This document shows, piece after piece, positions 13,567 to 20,994 of a stretch of DNA of 28,316 nucleotides (position 1 is the stretch's first letter; each line of letters starts with the position of its first letter). Source of the DNA: JANQRA01 sp035762545 (GTDB lineage: Bacteria; Actinomycetota; Acidimicrobiia; Spongiisociales; ZC4RG35); assembly GCA_035762545.1 (NCBI GenBank), contig DASTOM010000003.1, positions 1 through 28,316 on the forward strand, written 5' to 3'. The translations under genes were made by a program, and so were the position numbers. Below the pieces are notes generated by a model. That model saw only the letters and a list, made by a program, of their open reading frames with translations. It was not told where the DNA came from and made no database searches.

Positions 13567-15869
13567 TTCTGGCCTCCGAGGGCGGGTTCCAGGAGTTCAC
13601 CCTGGGGTCGGCCGAATGGATCTGGCTGATCGTCGCCGCAGCCACCGCCTTGCTGGCACTCTTGGTGGGAGTGCTTCTGGCCAGGGGTGTCCTCGCAGCG
13701 GACCAGGGCACCGCCAAGATGCGAGAGATAGCAGCGGCCATCCAGGAGGGTGCGATGGCGTACCTGCGACGCCAGTTCCGCACCATCGCGTGGATCCTGA
13801 TCCCACTCATCGTCCTCGTGTTCGTCACCTCGACCAAGGTCCTCAGACCCGATGGCTCGGTCGCGCTCACGTTCCTTCAGTCCGGGACGGCCCGGACCGC
13901 GGCGTTCGTGGCCGGCTGCTTCCTCTCCGGACTGACCGGATTCATCGGGATGAGCCTCGCGGTCCGCGGCAACGTCCGTACGGCCGCTGCAGCCAGATCG
14001 GGATCGCTGCCCGCCGCACTGACCGTTGCGTTCCGCACGGGAGGCGTCGCCGGGATGTTCACAGTGGGTCTCGGTCTGCTCGGGGCGACGCTGATCATCA
14101 TGATCTTCCAGAACACCTCGTCGGCGATCCTGGTCGGGTTTGGTTTCGGCGGGTCGTTGCTGGCCCTGTTCCTCCGAGTGGGTGGGGGCATCTTCACCAA
14201 GGCCGCTGACGTCGGGGCCGACCTCGTGGGAAAGGTGGAGCAGGGCATACCGGAGGACGACCCCCGGAACCCGGCAACCATCGCCGACAACGTCGGCGAC
14301 AACGTCGGCGACTGCGCGGGAATGGCATCCGACCTCTTCGAGAGTTACGAGGTGACTCTCGTGGCATCGATAATCCTCGGTGTCGCCGCCTTCTCCTCGA
14401 TCGGCGCCAACCCCGCACTCGGGCTCATCTTCCCGGTGATAGTGAGGGCGATCGGGGTCGTGGCCTCGATCATCGGTGTCTATCTGGTCAAGGCCCGAAC
14501 TCGCGACCGATCGGCGCTGGCGCCGATCAACCGTGGGTTCATCAGTGCAGGGGGACTGACCGTGCTTGGGACCCTGGCGGTCAGTCTCTTCTATGTGGGG
14601 AACGACAACGGCAACGAGGGATGGAAGGTGTTCGGGGCCGTCCTCACCGGCCTCCTGCTTGCCCAGGTCACCAGTCGCATTACCGAGTACTTCACCTCGA
14701 CCGAGCGCAAACCGGTGAAGGAGCTCGCCTCGGCTTCCGAGACAGGGCCTGCCACCACCGTCCTCTCCGGGGTCAGCTCGGGACTCGAGTCCTCGGTCTG
14801 GGCGATTCTCGCTATCGCTGGGGCGATCGGAGTGTCCATCGCATTGGGTGGCGGGAACATCCAGTTCTCGTTGTACCTGGTGGCGCTGTGTGGAATGGGC
14901 ATGCTGGCCACGACGGGAGTCGTGGTCTCTGAGGACACCTTCGGCCCGGTCGCCGACAACGCCGCTGGCATCGCCGAGATGTCCGGTGAGTTCGAAGGCG
15001 AGGCCAGGCGGATCATGGTCGGCCTCGATGCGGTGGGGAACACGACCAAGGCCGTGACCAAGGGCTTCGCAATCGGGTCGGCGGTAATCGCAGCCGTGGC
15101 CCTATTTGCCTCATTCATCGAGACCGCTGCGGCCGAGCTCGGCATCACCGCCGATGGCTCGAACCTGTTCCTGCTCCCGGAAACCTCGATAAACGTCGCC
15201 AATCCCACCACCTTTATCGGCTTGCTGATAGGCGGTTCGATCGCGTTCATGTTCTCTGCCATGGCTATCAAGGCCGTGAGCAAGACGGCCGGGGTCGTGG
15301 TGCGCGAGGTGCGCCGTCAGTTCGCCGACGGTGCGATCATGCGCGGTGAACGTCGCCCCGACTACGGCCCGGTGATCGACATCTGCACCACCGCCTCACT
15401 TCGGGAGTTGCTGACACCTGCCCTACTCGCGGTGCTCACGCCTGTGATCGTCGGGTTCGGGATCGGCTACCTCGCACTCGGCGCGTTCCTGGCGGCTTCG
15501 ATCCTGACCGGTCAGCTGATGGCAAACTTCCTCTCCAACTCGGGTGGGGCGTGGGACAACGCCAAAAAGTTCATCGAGGAAGGGCACCACGGTGGAAAGG
15601 GGTCGGAGGCCCACAAGGCCGCCGTGATCGGGGACACCGTGGGTGATCCGTTCAAGGACACTGCCGGCCCAGCACTGAACCCGCTCATCAAGGTTATGAA
15701 CCTGATTTCGCTTCTCGTCCTGCCTGCGGTCATCGCCGCCCGAGCCTCCAATTGGCGCTTCGCAATCGCTGGCGTCGCTCTCATCGTCCTCGTGGCTGCC
15801 ATCCTATGGTCGCGATGGGATACCGCCGCTGAGGTGACGGAGACCACGTTCGAGCGACAGGCAGCCTGA
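13563..15869 (+). CDS. hppA: HppA, K+-independent proton-pumping membrane pyrophosphatase
   Basis: This 768-aa, about 16-helix membrane enzyme hydrolyses Mg-pyrophosphate and pumps H+ outward, saving energy from biosynthetic PPi. It shows the family signatures DVGADLVGKVE (from Asp216), DNVGDNVGDCAG (from Asp242), and the C-terminal GDTVGDPFKDTAGPALN. In the GNTTKAVTKG segment Lys496 occupies the position that is Lys in K+-independent and Ala in K+-dependent enzymes, so this one should not need potassium. The start is GTG at 13563, overlapping the stop of the DtxR-family gene. A hairpin about 100 nt downstream may end the transcript. Confidence 0.96.
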   Translation: MILASEGGFQEFTLGSAEWIWLIVAAATALLALLVGVLLARGVLAADQGTAKMREIAAAIQEGAMAYLRRQFRTIAWILIPLIVLVFVTSTKVLRPDGSVALTFLQSGTARTAAFVAGCFLSGLTGFIGMSLAVRGNVRTAAAARSGSLPAALTVAFRTGGVAGMFTVGLGLLGATLIIMIFQNTSSAILVGFGFGGSLLALFLRVGGGIFTKAADVGADLVGKVEQGIPEDDPRNPATIADNVGDNVGDCAGMASDLFESYEVTLVASIILGVAAFSSIGANPALGLIFPVIVRAIGVVASIIGVYLVKARTRDRSALAPINRGFISAGGLTVLGTLAVSLFYVGNDNGNEGWKVFGAVLTGLLLAQVTSRITEYFTSTERKPVKELASASETGPATTVLSGVSSGLESSVWAILAIAGAIGVSIALGGGNIQFSLYLVALCGMGMLATTGVVVSEDTFGPVADNAAGIAEMSGEFEGEARRIMVGLDAVGNTTKAVTKGFAIGSAVIAAVALFASFIETAAAELGITADGSNLFLLPETSINVANPTTFIGLLIGGSIAFMFSAMAIKAVSKTAGVVVREVRRQFADGAIMRGERRPDYGPVIDICTTASLRELLTPALLAVLTPVIVGFGIGYLALGAFLAASILTGQLMANFLSNSGGAWDNAKKFIEEGHHGGKGSEAHKAAVIGDTVGDPFKDTAGPALNPLIKVMNLISLLVLPAVIAARASNWRFAIAGVALIVLVAAILWSRWDTAAEVTETTFERQAA

Positions 15870-15905
15870 AGCCCAGGTCCTAACGGGAGTTTCCCCACCG
15901 GGTTG

Positions 15906-15930
15906 GAGAGGACTCGAACCTCCACGGGGC
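15906..15930 (-). repeat. Duplicated 3' segment of tRNA-Leu
   Basis: These 25 bases are identical to 16068-16092, the variable-arm end, T-arm and first acceptor base of the tRNA-Leu gene. Similarity continues a further ten or so bases with one mismatch and one gap into the variable arm. The sequence around it cannot form a full tRNA: the 3' acceptor strand would need GGGTTGG at the 5' end and none is found, and the anticodon stem does not pair. It is best read as a tRNA remnant, either a decayed tRNA copy or an old integration scar. Confidence 0.7.
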
Positions 15931-15970
15931 GATAACCCCAACAGATCCACAGCCACCGGGCGCCCAGCAA

Positions 15971-15996
15971 CCGCTGCCGCCATTCCGGCGGAGCGG
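15971..15996. terminator. GC-rich hairpin between hppA and tRNA-Leu
   Basis: CCGCT-g-CCGCC pairs with GGCGG-AGCGG around an ATTCC loop, giving ten base pairs with one bulge. It lies between the convergent hppA and tRNA-Leu genes, where a terminator serving both would be expected. There is no T-run, so the termination role is inferred from position. Confidence 0.4.
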
Positions 15997-16016
15997 TCGT
16001 ACTTGAGCGGATCTGA

Positions 16017-16045
16017 CCCGTATATGGGCTTTGCAACCCCGGGTT
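16017..16045. repeat. Third copy of the 29-nt intergenic motif
   Basis: CCC-N6-GGGCT-N6-CCCCGGGTT with spacing identical to the copies at 11-39 and 83-111. As in the copy at 83, TTGAGCGGAT stands exactly 4 nt upstream (16003-16012) and CGC follows. It begins 12 nt beyond the 3' CCA end of tRNA-Leu. Confidence 0.75.
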
Positions 16046-16057
16046 CGCGAATGGTGA

Positions 16058-16147
16058 TGGTGTCGGAGAGAGGACTCGAACCTCCACGGGGCTATAAACC
16101 CCACCAGGTCCTTAGCCTGGCGCGTCTTCCAATTCCGCCACTCCGAC
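16058..16147 (-). tRNA. tRNA-Leu, anticodon AAG
   Basis: The minus strand folds into a complete class II tRNA. It has acceptor stem GTCGGAG/CTCCGAC, a D-arm with TTGG, anticodon stem CCAGG/CCTGG enclosing the loop CTAAGGA, a long variable arm (GGGG/CCCC), a T-arm with TTCGAGT, discriminator A and an encoded CCA. Loop positions 34-36 are AAG, so it would read CUU and, if A34 becomes inosine, CUC and CUA. Bacteria normally use GAG for these codons. A 25-base duplicate of its 3' part lies at 15906-15930. Confidence 0.95.
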
Positions 16148-16166
16148 AGGAGTGATTTGGTCGGCG

Positions 16167-16196
16167 ATTCTACCGACCGATCTAGCTCAAGACGAA
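16167..16196 (-). promoter_or_regulatory. Candidate promoter of tRNA-Leu
   Basis: On the minus strand TTCGTC and TAGAAT are separated by 18 nt, and the TAGAAT ends 19 nt before the tRNA, leaving a leader of about 12 nt. The -10 sits in the loop of a perfect 6-bp inverted repeat (GGTCGG/CCGACC, 16159-16178) that follows secG, so promoter and secG terminator may share this space. Confidence 0.4.
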
Positions 16197-16421
16197 GGTG
16201 AGAGCGAAGGTGCTGACTCCGAAGAGCACACCGACTATGACCGTGAGACGGTCCAGATTCCGCTCCACCACGGTCGAACCTCCCAGGTTGGAGGTCGACA
16301 TGCCACCACCGAACACATCGGAGAGTCCGCCGCCTTTGCCCGAGTGCAGGAGCACCAACGCCACGAGGGCAATGCAGAGAATGATGTGAAAGATGATGGC
16401 GAAAGCCGTGACGATGTTCAT
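16182..16421 (-). CDS. secG: SecG, preprotein translocase subunit
   Basis: SecG is the small accessory subunit of the SecYEG protein-export channel. The 79-aa product has two transmembrane helices (about 4-25 and 58-78). The connecting loop carries the family's LLHSGKGGGLSDVFGGG signature. Length is typical. The start is the ATG at 16421; there is no strong Shine-Dalgarno. It lies downstream of the glycolytic genes, as in many actinobacteria (pgk-tpiA-secG), but here gpmA is placed between tpiA and secG. Confidence 0.95.
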   Translation of the reverse strand: MNIVTAFAIIFHIILCIALVALVLLHSGKGGGLSDVFGGGMSTSNLGGSTVVERNLDRLTVIVGVLFGVSTFALTFVLS

Positions 16422-16496
16422 GTTCGATCAGATCTCGAAGGGAAGATTCCGCCCGAATGAGCGGAGCTGAATTGTACCAGGCTCACATCGCTTCCC

Positions 16497-17240
16497 CTAC
16501 CCGGCTTGTTGGCTGACCGCATCGGCGGCCGCCTGGGCTGCCTCGGGATCGCCCAGATACTCGCTGGAAACGGGCTGGAGGTCGTCGTCGAGCTCGTAGA
16601 CGAGCGGAATCCCGGTGGGGATGTTCAACTCGACGATCTCCTCTTCGCTGATGTCGTCGAGATGCTTGACCAGGGCCCGGAGCGAATTGCCGTGGGCGAC
16701 CACTAGTGGGGTCTTTCCCTCCCGGAGAACGGGGACGATCTCCTCGAACCAATACGGCAGCATCCGGTCGACCACGTCCGCAAGACACTCCGTGGCCGGC
16801 AGCAGATCGGGGTCGACATCCGCATAACGCTCGTCGTGGCTGGGATGGCGCTCATCGGAGACGTCCAGCGGTGGCGGCGGGGTGTCGTACGAACGGCGCC
16901 AGGCCAGCACCTGCTCGGCGCCGAACTTGTCGGCGGTCTCCTTCTTGTTGAGACCCTGGAGGTCGCCGTAGTGCCTTTCGTTGAGACGCCAACTGCGCTT
17001 GGTAGGGATGTCACGCCATCCCGCCTCCTCCAGAGCGAGATCGGCGGTGTCGATTGATCGGGTGAGGACCGAAGTGAAGAGCACGTCGGGCTTCAGACCC
17101 GCCTCAACCATCAGCCGCCCGGCGGTGCGGGCCTCGATGATCCCCCGTTCGGTGAGACCAACGTCGGTCCACCCCGTGAACAGGTTCTCCAGGTTCCAGG
17201 TCGACTCACCGTGACGCAGGAGGATCAGGGTGTGGGTCAC
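16497..17240 (-). CDS. gpmA: GpmA, 2,3-bisphosphoglycerate-dependent phosphoglycerate mutase
   Basis: This enzyme interconverts 3- and 2-phosphoglycerate in glycolysis through a phosphohistidine. The 247-aa protein has the LLRHGES motif with the phosphorylated His10, the LNERHYGDLQG segment with Glu88, and the VVAHGNSLRAL segment with His183, so the catalytic set is complete. The GTG start at 17240 overlaps the tpiA stop as GTGA, which makes co-translation with tpiA likely. The last 20 or so residues (PEAAQAAADAVSQQAG) are an alanine-rich extension. Confidence 0.95.
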   Translation of the reverse strand: MTHTLILLRHGESTWNLENLFTGWTDVGLTERGIIEARTAGRLMVEAGLKPDVLFTSVLTRSIDTADLALEEAGWRDIPTKRSWRLNERHYGDLQGLNKKETADKFGAEQVLAWRRSYDTPPPPLDVSDERHPSHDERYADVDPDLLPATECLADVVDRMLPYWFEEIVPVLREGKTPLVVAHGNSLRALVKHLDDISEEEIVELNIPTGIPLVYELDDDLQPVSSEYLGDPEAAQAAADAVSQQAG

Positions 17241-18010
17241 AGTCGGTACCTCACGATCGCGGCGAACTGGTCGGGATCCAGTGAGGCTCCACCAACGAGA
17301 GCCCCGTCGATGTCCTTCTTCGCCATGAAGTCCTTGATGTTCACCGGGTTCACCGACCCGCCGTAGAGAATCCGGACGTCTTCGGCGACGTCGCTGTCGA
17401 ACCTATCGCGTACGCCCTCCCGAATCAGCGCCGCGATGGTCGAGGCATCCTCGGGCAGGGCGGTCCGGCCGGATCCGATCGCCCACACCGGTTCGTAGGC
17501 GATGGCCAGCGAACCCGGTGAGGTGAACTCGATGCCACGCAGCGCGGCGGCAACTTGAGCGGCGACCACGCCCTCGGCCTCGCCGCTGTCTCGCTGCTCG
17601 ATGGTCTCCCCCACACACACGATGGCGGCCATGTCGGAGCCGAGCACCGCCTTCGCCTTCTTGTTCACCATCTCGTCGGTCTCACCGAAGTGCTCCCGGC
17701 GCTCGGAGTGCCCGACGATCACGTGCTTGACGGCCAGCTTGGCCAGCATCGGCGCCGAGATCTCGCCCGTGTAGGCACCCGACTCGGCCCAATACACGTC
17801 CTGGGCTCCCAGCCCGATCGGTATGTGGTCCTGTTCCAGGACCACCTGGATCGACCGGAGGGATGTGAACGGAGGCGCCACTACCACGTCGACTCGCTCG
17901 TAGTCGTCGGCCTCGAGCCGGTACGAGAGCTTCTGAATCATCTGGATCGCCTCTAGGTGATTGGCGTTCATCTTCCAGTTCCCGACGATGAGCGGGGTTC
18001 GGTCGGTCAT
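17237..18010 (-). CDS. tpiA: TpiA, triosephosphate isomerase
   Basis: TpiA interconverts dihydroxyacetone phosphate and glyceraldehyde 3-phosphate. The 257-aa TIM barrel carries Asn11 and Lys13 (GNWKMN), the catalytic His in VGHSERR, the catalytic Glu in AYEPVWAIG, and the phosphate-binding GGSVNP and GGASL loops. The open frame runs on upstream to 18226, but the ATG at 18010 overlaps the pgk stop as ATGA and begins the conserved domain, so it is the chosen start. It sits between pgk and gpmA in one operon. Confidence 0.96.
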   Translation of the reverse strand: MTDRTPLIVGNWKMNANHLEAIQMIQKLSYRLEADDYERVDVVVAPPFTSLRSIQVVLEQDHIPIGLGAQDVYWAESGAYTGEISAPMLAKLAVKHVIVGHSERREHFGETDEMVNKKAKAVLGSDMAAIVCVGETIEQRDSGEAEGVVAAQVAAALRGIEFTSPGSLAIAYEPVWAIGSGRTALPEDASTIAALIREGVRDRFDSDVAEDVRILYGGSVNPVNIKDFMAKKDIDGALVGGASLDPDQFAAIVRYRL

Positions 18011-19134
18011 GTGACCCATCTTTCCAGAACGGCCACACCGGGCAGAATCTTGCCCTCCAGCAGCTCCAGCCCCGCCCCACCACCTGTCGAAAGATGACTG
18101 ACGGTGTCCTCGAGCCCGAGCAGTCGGAGGGCTGCGGCCGAGTCGCCACCGCCGACGGCGGTGAATCCGTCGCACTCCGCCATGGCTCGGGCCACCAGTT
18201 CGGTGCCATTGCGGAAGGCTTCCCACTCGAAGACACCCATCGGGCCGTTCCAGAAGACGCTGGCCGAGTCCCGAATCAGGTTGGCGAAGTCGATGGCGGT
18301 GTCGGTGCCGATGTCCAGCCCCATCCAGCCATCGGGTATCTCACTGACGACCGTGATGGCGCCCTCGGCGTCCTCACTGAAGCTGTCGGCGATCATCACA
18401 TCGGTTGGCAGGGCGATCTTGGGGTCTTTCGCCATGTCGGCGACTTCCTCGATCATCGAGTCCTCGACCAACGAGTTCCCTACTCCGTGGCCGAGCGCCT
18501 TGAGAAATGTGAAGCACATGCCTCCTCCGATCAGCATTCGGTCTACCCGGGGAAGCAGATTCCGAATCACGGCGAGCTTGTCGCTCACCTTCGCCCCGCC
18601 CAGCACCACCGTGTATGGGTGGTCGGTCTCGTCGAGGAGACGGCCGAGCGAGCGGAGCTCGTTGTCGAGGAGCGGGCCGGCGACGCTGGGAATCAGCTCG
18701 GCCACTCCCACGGTGGAGGCGTGGGCCCGGTGCACCGAGCCGAAGGCATCCTGGACGAACAACTCGAACCCGTCGGCGAGGTCGCGTGCGGTGTCCCCGT
18801 CGTTGGCTGTCTCCCCTTCGAGGAAGCGGGTGTTCTCGAGAACGGTGATGTCCCCGGGGGCGTCGAACCTGACGTCGAGACCGGTCAACTCATCCATGCG
18901 GCGGGCCACAGGCTCGAGCGAGAAGGCAGGGTCGGGCCCGTCGGGTCGTCCCAGATGCGAGCAGACCGTCACCGCGGCGCCGGCCTCGACGAGCCTCTCC
19001 AAGGTGGGGACGGCGGCCCGGAGGCGGAAGTCGTCGCTGATCGCCCCGTCGTCGAGGGGGACGTTGAGGTCGGATCGGACCAGGACCGTTTTCCCGGCGA
19101 CATCGACATCGTCGAGGGTCAGGTAGGCGTTCAT
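18007..19134 (-). CDS. pgk: Pgk, phosphoglycerate kinase
   Basis: Pgk makes ATP from 1,3-bisphosphoglycerate. The 375-aa product shows the N-terminal VLVRSDLNVPL, SHLGRP, LENTRF, GGAKVSDKL, GPMGVFE, and the C-terminal GGGDSAAAL and HLSTGGGAGLELLEGK motifs, all in order. It is slightly shorter than the usual 390-400 aa because of compact loops, with no motif missing. The open frame extends upstream to 19248, but the ATG at 19134 has GGGAG upstream and starts the domain. Only 5 nt separate it from the yvcK stop. The usual upstream neighbour gap is absent. Confidence 0.96.
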   Translation of the reverse strand: MNAYLTLDDVDVAGKTVLVRSDLNVPLDDGAISDDFRLRAAVPTLERLVEAGAAVTVCSHLGRPDGPDPAFSLEPVARRMDELTGLDVRFDAPGDITVLENTRFLEGETANDGDTARDLADGFELFVQDAFGSVHRAHASTVGVAELIPSVAGPLLDNELRSLGRLLDETDHPYTVVLGGAKVSDKLAVIRNLLPRVDRMLIGGGMCFTFLKALGHGVGNSLVEDSMIEEVADMAKDPKIALPTDVMIADSFSEDAEGAITVVSEIPDGWMGLDIGTDTAIDFANLIRDSASVFWNGPMGVFEWEAFRNGTELVARAMAECDGFTAVGGGDSAAALRLLGLEDTVSHLSTGGGAGLELLEGKILPGVAVLERWVT

Positions 19135-19139
19135 CTCGT

Positions 19140-20111
19140 TCAGCTCCCGGTCGTGGCCAGCTTCTCCAGGACGCGACCCAACTTCAGCGGGTCGTGTTGC
19201 GGCCAGTCTGACCACTCGTCGGCGAGATCCGAAACCACCAGCTCCCACCCGTACGCAGCCACCTCCTCCCGGGTCACGGTTACCGCCTCATGACCCGCGG
19301 GTATGTCGAGCGGACCCTCGTGGGCGACCACGATGCCGGGGCCACCGAGGCCGACATGGGCCGCCAGCGCTTCGAGGTGGTCGAGCCCGGTCATCCCCAT
19401 GGTCTCCCCTTCCTGGGTGACGAGGTTGAGGACGAAGACGCGCTGCGCCGTCGCATCCATGACCGCCTCGCTGAGCATCTGCACCATGAGCGCCGAGATC
19501 ACCGACGTGTAGAGGCTCCCCGGTCCGATGACGATCTGATTGGCGCCTGCGACGGCGGAGAGCGCTCGTCGGGAGGCCATGGTGTCCGGCGGGTCGATGC
19601 TGAGGGTGGAGACATTCCCTTGCGTCTGGGAGATCGCGGCCTGTCCCCGAATTCTCTTCCCATCGATGACCGCCTCCAACGTCACCGGGTCGTCGGCGAC
19701 CGGGATCACCTCGCCAAGCGTCCCCAGCATCCGCGCCGCGGTGTCGACCGCGCTGGAGAAGTCTCCGAACAGGTCGGTGAGCGCTGCCAGGATCAGATTG
19801 CCCAGGGAATGGTCGCTGACGTCACCCGACGCGAACCGATGGGCGAACAGCTCCGACCAGAGGGAGGGTTCGGGGGTGAGGGCGAGCAGACAACGCCGCA
19901 CGTCGCCGGGGGGCGGGATCCCGAACTCGCTGAGCCGACCCGAAGACCCGCCGTCGTCGGCCACGGTGACCAAAGCCGAGATGGAACCGGCGTAAGTCTG
20001 GATAGCCTCGAGCGCTGCAGCCTGGCCGTGCCCTCCGCCGATGGCCACCACTGCGGGGCCGTTCGGGTCGAGCAGCAGCGGCTCGAGGGCGGTTTCGGTT
20101 TGAGTCCTCAC
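19140..20111 (-). CDS. yvcK: YvcK (gluconeogenesis factor family)
   Basis: YvcK/CofD-like proteins bind UDP-sugars and influence carbon metabolism and cell-wall synthesis or cell shape. The 323-aa protein shows the glycine-rich VAIGGGHGQAAALEA near residue 22, the VADDGGSSGRL signature near 50, GDVRRCLLAL, and the IGPGSLYTSVI loop near 195. The GTG start at 20111 overlaps the rapZ stop as GTGA. In most Gram-positive genomes whiA follows yvcK; here pgk follows after 5 nt. The molecular target in this organism cannot be read from sequence. Confidence 0.93.
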   Translation of the reverse strand: MRTQTETALEPLLLDPNGPAVVAIGGGHGQAAALEAIQTYAGSISALVTVADDGGSSGRLSEFGIPPPGDVRRCLLALTPEPSLWSELFAHRFASGDVSDHSLGNLILAALTDLFGDFSSAVDTAARMLGTLGEVIPVADDPVTLEAVIDGKRIRGQAAISQTQGNVSTLSIDPPDTMASRRALSAVAGANQIVIGPGSLYTSVISALMVQMLSEAVMDATAQRVFVLNLVTQEGETMGMTGLDHLEALAAHVGLGGPGIVVAHEGPLDIPAGHEAVTVTREEVAAYGWELVVSDLADEWSDWPQHDPLKLGRVLEKLATTGS

Positions 20112-20980
20112 TTATCGAGATCGCGGTGCCGTACTGATGCGTTGATCCCGTGGGCCGACAGACGCTTGCGCAGCTCTTCGGCGACCGCCACGGATCGGTG
20201 GTGCCCGCCCGTGCATCCGATGCCGATGGAGAGGTAGGACTTGCCCTCGCTCTCGAACCTCGGGATCAGGAACTCGAGCAGCTCGTCCACCCGGTCGACG
20301 AACTCCTTCGCACCGTCGGAGGCCAGCACGTACTCGCTCACGGGCTGGTGTGTGCCCCTTTGGTCACGCAGCTCGGGCACCCAATGGGGGTTGGGGAGAA
20401 ATCGAACGTCGAACACGAGGTCGGTGTCCCTCGGGGTGCCGTGCTTGAACCCGAACGAGCGGATCGAGACCCGCATGGGGCGGCCGCCCTCGTCCTCGGA
20501 GAACTGGGAGCTCAGCCGCTCCCGCAGCTCGTGGATGTTGAGCGAAGAGGTGTCGATGACGACGTCGGCCATCTCCTTGAGCTCGCCCAGGAGGGTCCGC
20601 TCCGCCTCGATTGCTTCCGAGATGGTGTCGCCGCCGAGTGGGTGGGGTCGACGGTTCTCCTCATACCGGCTGACGATCACCGAGTCGTCGGCGTCGAGGA
20701 AGACGATGCGGGTGATGACGCCTTCACGCTCCAACTCGATGATGGCGTACTTGAGCTCGTCGGTGGGGAGCCCACCGCGGGAATCGATGACGACGGCGAG
20801 GTGCTTGTGCGCCTCGGGGATGTCGTGCGCCTGGACGGCGAGCGACAGCAGTTGCGGTGGCAGGTTGTCGATGACCGTGTATCCGAGGTCCTCGAGGATC
20901 TTCGCCGCCGAAGACCGTCCGGCACCGGACATGCCGGTAACAACGAGGACATGTGGGGCGTCGTTGACGACGAGGTCCAT
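20108..20980 (-). CDS. rapZ: RapZ, nucleotide-binding protein (YvcJ family)
   Basis: RapZ is a nucleotide- and metabolite-binding regulator; in E. coli it controls GlmS via small RNAs, and in Gram-positives its target is not settled. The 290-aa protein has an N-terminal P-loop, GMSGAGRSSA (16-25), in which Arg replaces the usual Walker A Lys. As far as I know this variant is common in actinobacterial RapZ. The C-terminal domain carries the conserved SFGFKHG, DVRFLPNPHW and GCTGGHHRSV motifs. The ATG at 20980 lies 14 nt after the uvrC stop with AAGG upstream. It overlaps yvcK, so the two are coupled. Confidence 0.94.
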   Translation of the reverse strand: MDLVVNDAPHVLVVTGMSGAGRSSAAKILEDLGYTVIDNLPPQLLSLAVQAHDIPEAHKHLAVVIDSRGGLPTDELKYAIIELEREGVITRIVFLDADDSVIVSRYEENRRPHPLGGDTISEAIEAERTLLGELKEMADVVIDTSSLNIHELRERLSSQFSEDEGGRPMRVSIRSFGFKHGTPRDTDLVFDVRFLPNPHWVPELRDQRGTHQPVSEYVLASDGAKEFVDRVDELLEFLIPRFESEGKSYLSIGIGCTGGHHRSVAVAEELRKRLSAHGINASVRHRDLDK

Positions 20981-20994
20981 TTGCGGTGCCTTGG

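Noticed and set aside
15900..15996. A second functional tRNA next to tRNA-Leu
   Set aside because: The T-arm is good, but no matching 5' acceptor strand exists, the D-arm is missing and the anticodon stem does not pair. I treat it as a remnant.
20912..20935. RapZ Walker A with Arg instead of Lys as a sign of loss of function
   Set aside because: From memory, GAGR variants are usual in actinobacterial RapZ, and all other family motifs are present.
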